From an uncultured Bacteroidota bacterium (GTDB lineage Bacteria > Bacteroidota > Bacteroidia > Bacteroidales > P3), in contig CACYIK010000001.1 of the NCBI GenBank assembly GCA_902774395.1, positions 124,001 through 188,000 of the forward strand: 64,000 nucleotides of DNA, given 5' to 3'. Both the position numbers and the translations under genes were made by a program. Shown piece by piece: positions 16,686-24,142 of this stretch. Under the pieces are notes generated by a model that saw nothing but the letters and a program-made list of their open reading frames with translations, was not told the DNA's origin and ran no database searches. How positions within the stretch are numbered: the first letter of the stretch is position 1; the number at the start of each line of letters is the position of its first letter.

Positions 16686-17984
16686 ATGAAAAGACCTTGT
16701 CTTATAATAGCCCCTGGCAAGGAGAAAGCCATCCTGCGCCGTCATCCGTGGATATTCTCGGGTGCGGTAAAGCGCATCGAGGGTGAGCCGCAGGAAGGCG
16801 ACCTCGTGGATGTCGTCGACGCCCATGGCCAGTGGATGGCCACGGGACATTATCAGAACGAGAGTATCATCTGCAAGGTACTCTCTTTCGATACTCCCGA
16901 CATCAACGAAGATTTCTTCCGCGCCCGTTTCCGTTCCGCCATCAGCTACCGCGCAAACCTCGGCTTCTTTAATTACCTTTCACCTTTCACCTTTCACCTT
17001 TCACCTACCAACGTCTTCCGTCTTGTCCATGCCGAGGGCGACTATCTGCCCGGCCTTGTGGCTGACTGGTACAACGGCGTGCTGGTGCTGCAAGCCCATA
17101 GTGCGGGTATGCACCGACTGTTCCCCATGTTTGTGGATATCCTGAAGGATGAGCTACAACCCTACGGCCTCCAGTCCATCTTCGACAAGAGCTCCGCCAC
17201 CGTCCCCTCCCTGCAGGGAGGGGTGGCACGAAGTGCCGGGGTGGGGGAGGACGGCTACCTCTACGGCCCCGAGCCTCTCGAGCACGAGATTACGGAAAGT
17301 GGCAACCGCTTGCTCATCAACTTCTTCGAAGGTCAGAAGACAGGCTTCTTTGTCGACCAGCGCGAGAACCGTAAGCTGGTACAAGACCTCGCCAAGGGTC
17401 ACCGTGTTCTCAACTGCTTCGGCTACACCGGGGGCTTCTCCCTCGCCGCCCTCCGTGGCGGTGCCGAGTATGTGGAGACCGTAGATATTTCGAAGAAAGC
17501 CATCGACCTCTGCAACCGTAATGTGGAGCTGAACTTCGGCCCCGACGCCCCCCACCAGGGCACCGTCGCCGACGTCCTGTCAGTGTTTAGTGGTAAGTGT
17601 TCAGTGTTAAGTAAAGCTACACAGGATTGCGTCAGCCGACTAAACACTAAACACTCAACACTAAACACTCAATTTGATTTCATCATCCTCGACCCTCCCG
17701 CCTTCGCCAAGAACCATCGCTCCCTCCAGCAGGGACTGAAAGGCTACCGCGCCATCAACCAGCGTGCCATGGAGGCGCTGCCCGCCGGAGGCCTTCTGAT
17801 GACCTTCTCATGTAGCCAGGCCGTCAGCAAGGAAGACTTCCAGACCATGGTCTTCACCTCGGCTATGAACGCCCACCGCCGTGTCCGCATTGTCCGCCAG
17901 CTGCCCCACGCCATGGACCACCCCGTCAGCATCCATCACCCAGAAGGCGAATATTTAAAAGGACTCCTTTTGCAAGTTGAATAA
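16686..17984 (+). CDS. rlmI: Class I SAM-dependent rRNA methyltransferase, RlmI-like
   Basis: The start at 16686 ([28 protein letters not shown]) is chosen because the 13 upstream residues are only a translated repeat arm. A PUA domain (residues 1-80) precedes a Rossmann methyltransferase with [18 protein letters not shown] and the catalytic [11 protein letters not shown]. RlmI makes m5C1962 in 23S rRNA. Three repeat-encoded inserts are visible: [24 protein letters not shown], and about 30 residues before [11 protein letters not shown]. The stop overlaps the long folE frame, but the likely folE start lies 53 bases later. Confidence 0.9.
   Translation: MKRPCLIIAPGKEKAILRRHPWIFSGAVKRIEGEPQEGDLVDVVDAHGQWMATGHYQNESIICKVLSFDTPDINEDFFRARFRSAISYRANLGFFNYLSPFTFHLSPTNVFRLVHAEGDYLPGLVADWYNGVLVLQAHSAGMHRLFPMFVDILKDELQPYGLQSIFDKSSATVPSLQGGVARSAGVGEDGYLYGPEPLEHEITESGNRLLINFFEGQKTGFFVDQRENRKLVQDLAKGHRVLNCFGYTGGFSLAALRGGAEYVETVDISKKAIDLCNRNVELNFGPDAPHQGTVADVLSVFSGKCSVLSKATQDCVSRLNTKHSTLNTQFDFIILDPPAFAKNHRSLQQGLKGYRAINQRAMEALPAGGLLMTFSCSQAVSKEDFQTMVFTSAMNAHRRVRIVRQLPHAMDHPVSIHHPEGEYLKGLLLQVE
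16976..17009. repeat. TCACCTT heptamers inside the rlmI-like gene
   Basis: Four heptamers encode [12 protein letters not shown]. The same word is inside aguA at 51773-51798. Confidence 0.8.
17203..17252. repeat. GC-rich palindromic insert inside the rlmI-like gene
   Basis: CCCCTCCCTGCAGGGAGGGG is a perfect 20-bp palindrome, followed by GGCACGAAGTGCC, a second small palindrome. Both are in frame and encode [14 protein letters not shown]. It differs from the AT-rich words and looks like a separate element type. Confidence 0.75.
17578..17673. repeat. Inverted AACACTA element inside the rlmI-like gene, 28-nt core
   Basis: The left arm (AGTGTTTAGTGG..., 17581-17611), a 28-nt core and the right arm (CTAAACACTAAACACTCAACAC, 17640-17671) match the truA element in plan and core. 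One right-arm unit is changed to AACACTC, so the frame reads CAC TCA and not CAC TAA. Confidence 0.88.
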
Positions 17985-18036
17985 GGAAACAGATACTAAT
18001 AGTAACGAAATAACGTTATTGCATAAAAAAGAAACA

Positions 18037-18642
18037 ATGGAATTAGGATACCAGAAAATAGACAAATACGACGAAGCATGCGTCAAAGAGATGGCTGAGC
18101 ATTACAAGGCTATCCTTAAGTTGCTGGGCGAGGATACTGAGCGTGAAGGACTTCTGAAAAGTCCCGAACGCATCGCCAAGGCCATGCTCTTCTTCACCAA
18201 TGGCTACGACCTCAACCCCGAGGATATCCTACGCAGTGCCATGTTCCATGAGGACTACAAGCAGATGGTCGTCGTCAAGGACATCGAGCTCTACTCGCTC
18301 TGCGAGCACCACATGGTGCCCTTCGTAGGCAAAGCCCATGTGGCCTATATCCCCAATGGCACTATCGTGGGCCTGAGCAAGATACCGCGTGTCGTCGATG
18401 CCTTCGCCCGTCGCCTGCAGGTGCAGGAGCGTCTCACCAAGCAGATCAAGGACTGCATCCAGGAAGTCCTCAACCCCCTCGGCGTGGCCGTGGTCATCGA
18501 GGCGCAGCACATGTGCATGTCCATGCGCGGCGTGCAGAAGCAGAACTCCGTCACCACCACCTCCGACTTCACCGGTGCCTTTATGAAAGACCCCAAGACC
18601 CGCGAGGAGTTCATGAACATCATTGGAGTGAATCTGCATTGA
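18037..18642 (+). CDS. folE: GTP cyclohydrolase I
   Basis: The 201-residue enzyme makes 7,8-dihydroneopterin triphosphate for folate or queuosine-type pathways. The zinc site is LCEHHMVPF with a later Cys in [11 protein letters not shown], and [19 protein letters not shown] is the usual N-terminal signature. The ATG at 18037 is preferred over one at 17977, which would overlap the preceding gene and add 20 residues encoded by spacer sequence. Confidence 0.95.
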   Translation: MELGYQKIDKYDEACVKEMAEHYKAILKLLGEDTEREGLLKSPERIAKAMLFFTNGYDLNPEDILRSAMFHEDYKQMVVVKDIELYSLCEHHMVPFVGKAHVAYIPNGTIVGLSKIPRVVDAFARRLQVQERLTKQIKDCIQEVLNPLGVAVVIEAQHMCMSMRGVQKQNSVTTTSDFTGAFMKDPKTREEFMNIIGVNLH

Positions 18643-18645
18643 ATT

Positions 18646-18683
18646 TTTAAGTAGACAGTAGTTAAGTAGACAGTAGTTAAGCC
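18646..18683. repeat. 15-bp TAAGTAGACAGTAGT tandem pair before lolA
   Basis: Two tandem copies of a 15-bp word plus a partial third fill the gap upstream of the lolA-like gene. GTAGTTAAG also occurs in the elements at 31979 and 60960. Confidence 0.85.
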
Positions 18684-18685
18684 AA

Positions 18686-19351
18686 ATGAAAGCGTTTCTG
18701 AAAATATTACTCTGCGCCAGCTTAATTTTCAATTTTCAATTCTCAATTTTCAATTCGGCTACAGCGCAGATTACCCACAACTCGCAGGGGCGTCTGGATG
18801 AGAATGCCTCCGCAGCCCTCGAGAAGTGCGCCAAGAAGCTCAAGAATGTCAGCGGCACGGTGACGCTCACCGTCACCGACAGTCAGAAAAAAGTCGTCGC
18901 CAAGCAGACTTCCGAGGTGAAGTATTCCTCGGGCAAATACCATCTGAAGATGGACAACCAGGAGATTGTCAGCGACGGCACCACGGTGTGGCATGTCAAC
19001 AAAGACGCAAAGGAGGTGACCATCGAGAATGTCAGCAACGACGACATTGACCTCCTCAACCCTGGCCGCCTGCTGGCCAACTATAACAAGAGCTTCAAGG
19101 CCAAGTATATCCGCACCGACAACGACGGCACCGTCGTCATCGACATGCAGCCGCGCTCTTCGCGCAGCTACCACAAGATTCGCCTCTTCATCAACGAAGA
19201 CAGCGGTGAGCTGATTCGTATCGAGGTGCATAAATATGACTCGGGCCGCGAGGTCTACGAGTTCAGCAAGTGCAAGTACGGTCGCGTCAGCGGCACCTTC
19301 AAGTACGACCCCAAGGCCAACCCCGGCTTCGAGGTCATCGATATGCGCTAA
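18686..19351 (+). CDS. lolA: LolA-like outer-membrane lipoprotein carrier protein
   Basis: The 221-residue protein has a Sec signal peptide (residues 1-28, cleavage probably after SATAQ) and the LolA half-barrel, with VSGTVTLTVTDSQKKVV-type strands and SDGTTVWHVNKDAKEV. LolA ferries lipoproteins from LolCDE to the outer membrane through the periplasm. Residues 14-23 of the signal (IFNFQFSIFN) come from a TCAATTT heptamer tract. tsaB follows after 26 bases. Confidence 0.88.
   Translation: MKAFLKILLCASLIFNFQFSIFNSATAQITHNSQGRLDENASAALEKCAKKLKNVSGTVTLTVTDSQKKVVAKQTSEVKYSSGKYHLKMDNQEIVSDGTTVWHVNKDAKEVTIENVSNDDIDLLNPGRLLANYNKSFKAKYIRTDNDGTVVIDMQPRSSRSYHKIRLFINEDSGELIRIEVHKYDSGREVYEFSKCKYGRVSGTFKYDPKANPGFEVIDMR
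18719..18757. repeat. TCAATTT heptamers encoding the LolA signal-peptide core
   Basis: Five heptamers give FNFQFSIFN, the second half of the hydrophobic region of the LolA signal peptide, just before SATAQ. Confidence 0.88.
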
Positions 19352-19377
19352 CACATTACTCAATCAATCAGAAATTC

Positions 19378-20097
19378 ATGCAGTCAAACATTCTCCTGAT
19401 AGAAACGGCTACACAGATATGCTCGGTGGCGCTGGCTGTCGACGGCAAGGTCGTTGCCCGTCGCGAGAGCGACACCCCCAACGCACACTCCACCTGTCTC
19501 TCGGTGTTTATCGACGAGGTGCTGAAGGAGAGCCGTCTGACGTCACGTGATTTAGGCGCCGTCTGCGTCTCTGCCGGCCCCGGCAGCTACACAGGCCTCC
19601 GCATCGGCGTCAGTACCGCCAAAGGCTTCTGCTATGCCCTCGGTATACCACTGCTCTCCGTGCCTACGCTGCTCTCCATGGCCGCACTCTACTACCGTCA
19701 GCACCCCGACTACCACGGCCTCGTCTGTCCCATGATCGATGCCCGCCGCATGGAGTGCTACACGATGATAGTGGAAAGAGAATTAAGAATGAAGAATGAA
19801 GAATTAAGAATTCTTCGCAATACCTCGGCTGATGTTATCGAGGCGGGCTGTTTCGACGAATGGCTGAATAGGGGAGAGGTGATGTTTATCGGCGATGGCG
19901 CAGAGAAGACAAAAGAGATACTTGGTACACATCCCAATGCACGCTATGATAATAGTTTCCGCCTGTCAGCTGAAGGGATGCTTGAACTGGCAGAATCCCG
20001 TCTGCACGACGGCAAGACGGAGGATGTGGCCTACTTCGAACCCTTCTACCTGAAAGACTTCGTAGCCAAGAAAAGTGTCGTCCACGGCCTAAGATGA
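19378..20097 (+). CDS. tsaB: tRNA threonylcarbamoyladenosine biosynthesis protein TsaB
   Basis: The 239-residue ASKHA-fold protein starts MQSNILLIETATQICSVAL. The conserved SAGPGSYTGLRIGVSTAKG is at about residues 67-85. TsaB partners with TsaD and TsaE to make the t6A37 base of ANN-decoding tRNAs. Residues 136-147 (ELRMKNEELRIL) are encoded by an AATTAAG repeat tract (19782-19814). The stop overlaps the left arm of the next cassette by two bases. Confidence 0.94.
   Translation: MQSNILLIETATQICSVALAVDGKVVARRESDTPNAHSTCLSVFIDEVLKESRLTSRDLGAVCVSAGPGSYTGLRIGVSTAKGFCYALGIPLLSVPTLLSMAALYYRQHPDYHGLVCPMIDARRMECYTMIVERELRMKNEELRILRNTSADVIEAGCFDEWLNRGEVMFIGDGAEKTKEILGTHPNARYDNSFRLSAEGMLELAESRLHDGKTEDVAYFEPFYLKDFVAKKSVVHGLR
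19782..19815. repeat. GAATTAAGAAT heptamers inside tsaB
   Basis: Five heptamers of the TTAAGAA family. Two units read AATGAAG in place of AATTAAG; in this frame the codons are TTA, AAT and GAA, with no stop. Confidence 0.85.
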
Positions 20098-20517
20098 ATT
20101 AAGAATTAAGAATGAAGAATTAAGAATTATGGGTAATGTCGTATTGGATAAGAGTCTTGACTTTGCAGTGCGTTGTGTCCGATTTTACAACTTTTTGAGG
20201 GAAGAAAAACATGAATTTGTTTTAAGCAAGCAAATTGTGAGATGTGGCACAAGTATTGGGGCCAATATATGTGAAGGACAAGGTGCCCAGTCCAACCCTG
20301 ATTTTATATCCAAACTACATATTTCTCTTAAAGAAGCACGTGAGACAGCATATTGGTTGTTGGTCTTATATAGGTCAGAACTTATTTCTGAGGCAGAGTA
20401 TAAGTCTATGAATAATGACCTTGATGAGTTAATCTCTTTGTTAATTTCAATATTGAAAACGACTAAAAAGAATACCGGGCAAAAAATTCTTAATTCTTAA
20501 TTCTTAATTCTTAATTC
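20096..20517. mobile_element. Putative one-gene cassette bounded by 33-bp inverted repeats
   Basis: The left end (20096-20128) and right end (20485-20517) are 33-bp inverted repeats of the AATTCTT heptamer with a single mismatch. Between them is one AT-rich gene whose ATG follows the left arm at once and whose stop codon lies inside the right arm. The left arm overlaps the tsaB stop and the right arm touches the GTG start of the permease. No transposase is present, so mobility is inferred. Confidence 0.65.
20129..20500 (+). CDS. Four-helix-bundle protein (S23/23S rRNA intervening-sequence family)
   Basis: The 123-residue all-helical protein has the family signature: LDFAVRCVRFYNFL, then IVRCGTSIGANICEGQGAQS and SLKEARETAYWL. 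Homologues are encoded in intervening sequences of 23S rRNA helices, and the Avd protein of diversity-generating retroelements has the same fold; Avd binds nucleic acid as a pentamer. GC content is visibly lower than in the neighbours (about 40%). It sits inside 33-bp inverted repeats. Its function here is unknown. Confidence 0.9.
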   Translation: MGNVVLDKSLDFAVRCVRFYNFLREEKHEFVLSKQIVRCGTSIGANICEGQGAQSNPDFISKLHISLKEARETAYWLLVLYRSELISEAEYKSMNNDLDELISLLISILKTTKKNTGQKILNS

Positions 20518-21597
20518 GTGATAACGTACGTTGGAAAACGGTTGTTCTATGGATTCCTGGTGTTGCTGGGAGTTGTGACGTTGGTGTTTTTCCTCTTCAA
20601 TGTTTTGCCCGGCGACCCCGCACGCATGATGCTTGGCCAGCGTGCCGACGAGGAGAGCGTCGAGGCTATCAACCGTGACCTGGGGCGCGACAAGCCTCTA
20701 GTGACACAGTATGTGAACTACCTTAACGACCTATCTCCGTTATCACTACATAACAATACAAATCCCAGTAGTTTCTTCTATCTCTCGCCCGACAAATACA
20801 GCTATGCCACCCTCTTGAGCATTGGCTCCACCTCGCTGGTGGTCAAGGCACCTTACCTGCGGCGCTCCTATCAGAGCCAGCGCAAGGTGTCGGAAATCAT
20901 CGGCTCGGCATTCCCGCAGACCGCCGTCTTGGCACTCACGGCCATGCTCTTCGCCCTGCTTGTGGGCATCACCTTGGGTGTATTCTCAGCCCTTTACAAA
21001 GACTCGTGGGTCGACCGCTCGGCCCTGGTGTTCTCCACCCTCGGCATGTCGCTCCCCAGTTTCTTCGCCGCCATCCTCATCGCCTGGCTCTTCGCCTATG
21101 TGCTGGCCGACTGGACGGGCCTAAATATGTTCGGAAACCTCTTCTCGGTGGATGACTATGGCGAAGGCGAATATCTTGATCTGAGGAATCTTATACTCCC
21201 TGCACTGACGCTGGGCATCCGCCCCTTGGCCACGCTGACACAGCTCACCCGCAACTCCATGCTCGAAGCCCTCTCGCAGGACTACATACGCACTGCCCGC
21301 GCCAAAGGACTCTCGTACCGCCGTGTCGTGGTGCGCCACGCCCTGCGCAACGCGCTGAACCCCGTGGTGACGTCGGCCTCGGGATGGCTCGCCGGACTCT
21401 TCGCCGGCGCCGTCTTCGTAGAGTATGTCTTCGACTGGAAGGGTATGGGCGTGGTCATCGTCGACGCCCTCGATCAGTACGACTTCCCCGTGGTCATGGG
21501 GTGCATACTTTTCATCTGTGTCTTGTTGGTGATAATCAATATCCTCACCGACCTCGTCTACGGCTGGCTCGACCCCCGTGTGCGTGTCGACCGCTAG
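20518..21597 (+). CDS. DppB/OppB-type ABC transporter permease
   Basis: The start is GTG, directly after the cassette's right arm. The 359-residue protein has six membrane helices: the first at residues 7-30 (GFLVLLGVVTLVFFLFNVLPGDPA), then a 90-residue periplasmic insert, then five more. The EAA loop DYIRTARAKGLSYRRVVVRHALRNA marks the ATPase contact. Family members import oligopeptides or nickel with a DppC-type partner and two ATPases; none of these is nearby. The gene converges on gmhB with a 4-bp overlap. Confidence 0.88.
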   Translation: MITYVGKRLFYGFLVLLGVVTLVFFLFNVLPGDPARMMLGQRADEESVEAINRDLGRDKPLVTQYVNYLNDLSPLSLHNNTNPSSFFYLSPDKYSYATLLSIGSTSLVVKAPYLRRSYQSQRKVSEIIGSAFPQTAVLALTAMLFALLVGITLGVFSALYKDSWVDRSALVFSTLGMSLPSFFAAILIAWLFAYVLADWTGLNMFGNLFSVDDYGEGEYLDLRNLILPALTLGIRPLATLTQLTRNSMLEALSQDYIRTARAKGLSYRRVVVRHALRNALNPVVTSASGWLAGLFAGAVFVEYVFDWKGMGVVIVDALDQYDFPVVMGCILFICVLLVIINILTDLVYGWLDPRVRVDR

Positions 21598-22106
21598 AGA
21601 CTCTCGGCAAAAGCAAGCAAATCGTTGTAACGATAGTCCACCAGCCAAGGTTGTGCGGTGGCGCAGTCGCTATTGTCGCCCACCAGGACAGTGGTCATGC
21701 CGGCACGGCGTCCGAACAGCATGTCGGTGGAGGCGTCGCCTACCATCACACTCTCTTTGAGTCTCAGCCCGGGATGCTCACGGCGGGCTTGCAGCGCCAT
21801 GCCGATGCTGGGCTTCCGCAGGAAGCTATGCGCGCTCTTGAGGTGAGGACAATGGTATATCTTGTCGATAAAAGGCAGTGCTGAAGTGAGCTTGGCATGT
21901 ATATCCTCAAGGTCACGCTCTGTCATCAGTCCCTTGCCGATACCTTGCTGGTTGGTGACGACAAAGATATAGTCGAAATGCTTGTGGCACAACGTCAGTG
22001 CCTCGGCCACACCGGGCATCAGCACCAGCTCGTCGGGATTCTTTACATAGTCGTTGGGACGCAATACATTGAGTACGCCGTCGCGGTCGAGAAACAGGGC
22101 TTTCAT
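21594..22106 (-). CDS. gmhB: D-glycero-D-manno-heptose 1,7-bisphosphate 7-phosphatase
   Basis: The 170-residue HAD-IIIA phosphatase has FLDRDGVLN (nucleophile Asp and acid Asp, residues 5-13), VTNQQGIGKG (residues 50-59) and the acidic VGDASTDM near residue 127. It removes the 7-phosphate from heptose 1,7-bisphosphate, the third step of nucleotide-heptose synthesis. The start overlaps hddC by 4 bases (ATGA), indicating coupling. It ends in a 4-bp convergent overlap with the permease gene. Confidence 0.92.
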   Translation of the reverse strand: MKALFLDRDGVLNVLRPNDYVKNPDELVLMPGVAEALTLCHKHFDYIFVVTNQQGIGKGLMTERDLEDIHAKLTSALPFIDKIYHCPHLKSAHSFLRKPSIGMALQARREHPGLRLKESVMVGDASTDMLFGRRAGMTTVLVGDNSDCATAQPWLVDYRYNDLLAFAESL

Positions 22107-22801
22107 AAGGTCGGAAGTTCTTGTTGTGCACGGGCATAGTCGTCGGGGATGCCGATATCGATGAAATAGGCATCGTCAGCATAGGCGTAATAGCGTTCGT
22201 TGAGGTAGCGCTGTTGCATGAGCTCTTTCTCGAACGAGAACGGCTGGCCGACACCGTAGCCATCGAAGAGGCTGCGCTCGACGCGGTAGATGCCGCCGTT
22301 GATGAGCCCTTGTCCGGCCGAAGGGTCTTTCTCGCGGAAAGCCGTGATGCGGCTGTCTCTGTCCACTTCCACGGAGCCGTAACGGCCGGCGTCGGGGACT
22401 TGGCGCAGCACGATGGCCAGCGCTGTCGACTTCTCCTCGGCGAAACGGCAGAGGCGGTCGTGGTCGATGTCGAACAGGGTGTCGCCGTTGAGTACGGTGA
22501 CGCTGGCCTCATGGCAGTGCTGCAGGGCGTTGACCATGGCGCCGCCAGTGCCTAGGGGCGACATCTCGCGAGCATAGTCTATGGCGATGCCGTGGTATTC
22601 GTGGCCGAAATAGTCTTCCACCTTCTCGTGCAGGTATCCTGTGGCTAGCACCACGTGGCCGTAGCCGTAGCGTCCCAGCCGGTCAAGCAGGTAGGTGAGG
22701 AACGGCCGTTCCGCCACGGGAGCCATGGGCTTGGGCACGTCGCTCACTACGCTCTGCAGCCTCGTTCCGAAGCCCCCCGCCAATACAATCGCTTCTCTCA
22801 T
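22103..22801 (-). CDS. hddC: Heptose-1-phosphate nucleotidyltransferase, HddC-like
   Basis: The 232-residue protein starts MREAIVLAGGFGTRLQSV, the nucleotide-binding loop of sugar-phosphate nucleotidyltransferases, with the metal Asp in VLNGDTLFD (about residues 103-111). The neighbouring gmhA, gmhB and hddA genes point to D-glycero-alpha-D-manno-heptose 1-phosphate guanylyltransferase activity. A MurU-like role with the APH-RapZ kinase is a weaker alternative. A repeat element separates it from gmhA. Confidence 0.85.
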   Translation of the reverse strand: MREAIVLAGGFGTRLQSVVSDVPKPMAPVAERPFLTYLLDRLGRYGYGHVVLATGYLHEKVEDYFGHEYHGIAIDYAREMSPLGTGGAMVNALQHCHEASVTVLNGDTLFDIDHDRLCRFAEEKSTALAIVLRQVPDAGRYGSVEVDRDSRITAFREKDPSAGQGLINGGIYRVERSLFDGYGVGQPFSFEKELMQQRYLNERYYAYADDAYFIDIGIPDDYARAQQELPTL

Positions 22802-22802
22802 A

Positions 22803-22908
22803 AAAGACAACTTGTTGTTATATTAAAAGACAAGAAAGGACAATAAAAACAATCTTTTTGAGACAATAATTTTAATTTGTCTTTCTTGTTTTTCTTGTCT
22901 TTAATACA
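22803..22908. repeat. GACAAGAAA inverted element between hddC and gmhA
   Basis: Arms AAAGACAAGAAAGGACAA (22824-22841) and TTGTCTTTCTTGTTTTTCTTGTCTTT (about 22877-22902) flank an A/T-rich loop. Confidence 0.88.
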
Positions 22909-22912
22909 GAAA

Positions 22913-23491
22913 CTATTGTTTTTTGAACATGGCGGACTCGACGAGTTCGCAGATGATATGGCCCAGCATGATATGGCTCTCCTGGATGCGTGGGGTGTCG
23001 GTGGAGGGCGCGTTGAGCAGGATGCCGCCGCAGTCTTTCATCTTGCCACCCGTGGCACCGGTCATCGAGATGATGCTTACGCCCAGCTCTTGGGCGACCT
23101 TATAAGCCTCGAGGATATTCTTGCTGTTGCCGCTGGTGCTGATGCCCACCAGCACGTCGCCTCGTTTGGCGGTGCCGCGCAGCAGGCGGGCGAAGATATA
23201 CTCGTAGCCGTAGTCGTTGCCCACGGCAGTGAGGTAGCTGGTGTTGCAGTGCAGCGCCTCGGCATTGAGGGGCGGACGGTCGAAGTAGAAGCGGCCGCTC
23301 AATTCCGCCGCGAGATGCTGCGCGTCGGCGGCGCTGCCGCCATTGCCGCAGAAATGTATCTTGCCGCCGGCACGAAGGCTGGCCTCAATCAGCTGTGCCG
23401 CATCGGCAACACGCTGCATCAAATCATTGTCCGCCAAAATCTGCTGCTTGACAGCAATGCTCTGTTCAATCGATTCCTGTATTCTGTTCAT
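22913..23491 (-). CDS. gmhA: Phosphoheptose isomerase
   Basis: The 192-residue SIS-domain enzyme converts sedoheptulose-7-phosphate to D-glycero-D-manno-heptose 7-phosphate, the first step of heptose synthesis. The sugar-phosphate sites are HFCGNGGSAADAQHLAAEL (residues 46-64) and GISTSGNSKNI. MNRIQES is preferred over an ATG four codons upstream. Repeat elements lie on both sides. Confidence 0.93.
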   Translation of the reverse strand: MNRIQESIEQSIAVKQQILADNDLMQRVADAAQLIEASLRAGGKIHFCGNGGSAADAQHLAAELSGRFYFDRPPLNAEALHCNTSYLTAVGNDYGYEYIFARLLRGTAKRGDVLVGISTSGNSKNILEAYKVAQELGVSIISMTGATGGKMKDCGGILLNAPSTDTPRIQESHIMLGHIICELVESAMFKKQ

Positions 23492-23515
23492 AATATAAGA
23501 CAATTCTTTTTTTTA

Positions 23516-24060
23516 TTTTAAAGACAAGAAAGGACAAGAAAGACAAAATTAAAAGTCATCTTGTTCTGTGGTATAAAACGTTACCATCAACAGAGAGAAT
23601 GTTTTTTTCTATGAAATCATAGAAATAACGCTCTATCTCTACTTGTTTATTGGAGAAATTAACCAATATTCCACAGGGTTTTCTTTGCAGACGCATGTAG
23701 TTGAATAGTTGAGCCCGGTGGGTGTTGGTTAATTCCGCCACTGATTTGCATTCGACAATGATTTTCTCTTTGCAAAGAAAATCAATTCTGTATTCGGCAG
23801 ACATTTCTTTGCCATGATAATAAGGATGAAACGATAGTTCTCGCTCATAATTGACACCTGTTTCTTGAAACTCCAACTCCAATCCCTCCTGATAGCAATA
23901 TTCATTCAGTCCAGGCCCTAGTTCACGGTGAACCTCATAGATGGCGCCAACGACATCATAAATAAAGCTCTTTAGTGTTGGAATATCAATATTCATGGCT
24001 CTTATTTTCGAAGACAAGCAAGGAAATAAACTTGTTTTTCTTGTTCTTTCTTGTCTTAAA
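23516..24060. mobile_element. Putative one-gene cassette with GACAAGAAA inverted ends
   Basis: The left arm (23516-23550) and right arm (about 24030-24060) are inverted copies of TTTAAAGACAAGAAAGGACAAGAA with a few mismatches. One AT-rich gene (GxxExxY) lies between, ending 5 bases from the left arm. The plan is the same as the cassette at 20096-20517, but with a different word and a different gene. Confidence 0.5.
23556..23996 (-). CDS. GxxExxY family protein (nuclease-like)
   Basis: The 146-residue protein has the defining GPGLNEYCYQEGLELEF segment and a PD-(D/E)XK-like core: IDFLCKEKIIVECKS with Asp and the ExK pair. This family is abundant and scattered in Bacteroidota; its role is unproven, though the residues suggest a nuclease. 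It is AT-rich, interrupts the heptose genes and lies between inverted repeat arms. The start MNIDIPT is chosen because upstream residues are repeat-encoded. Confidence 0.88.
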   Translation of the reverse strand: MNIDIPTLKSFIYDVVGAIYEVHRELGPGLNEYCYQEGLELEFQETGVNYERELSFHPYYHGKEMSAEYRIDFLCKEKIIVECKSVAELTNTHRAQLFNYMRLQRKPCGILVNFSNKQVEIERYFYDFIEKNILSVDGNVLYHRTR

Positions 24061-24140
24061 AAACCAATATTTATGGGTTTCGTTTTCAAAGACAAGCAAG
24101 AGAATATATTTGTTTTTCTTGTCCTTTCTTGTCTTTAAAA
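24003..24140. repeat. Two GACAAGCAAG elements between the GxxExxY gene and hddA
   Basis: Two successive inverted elements (24009-24057 and 24090-24137), each with a GACAAGCAAG left arm and a CTTTCTTGTCTT right arm, with short loops. Confidence 0.85.
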
Positions 24141-24142
24141 TA

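Noticed and set aside
20096..20517. Insertion sequence with transposase
   Set aside because: The enclosed protein is a four-helix bundle without a catalytic DDE or tyrosine/serine recombinase motif; only cassette-like structure is claimed.
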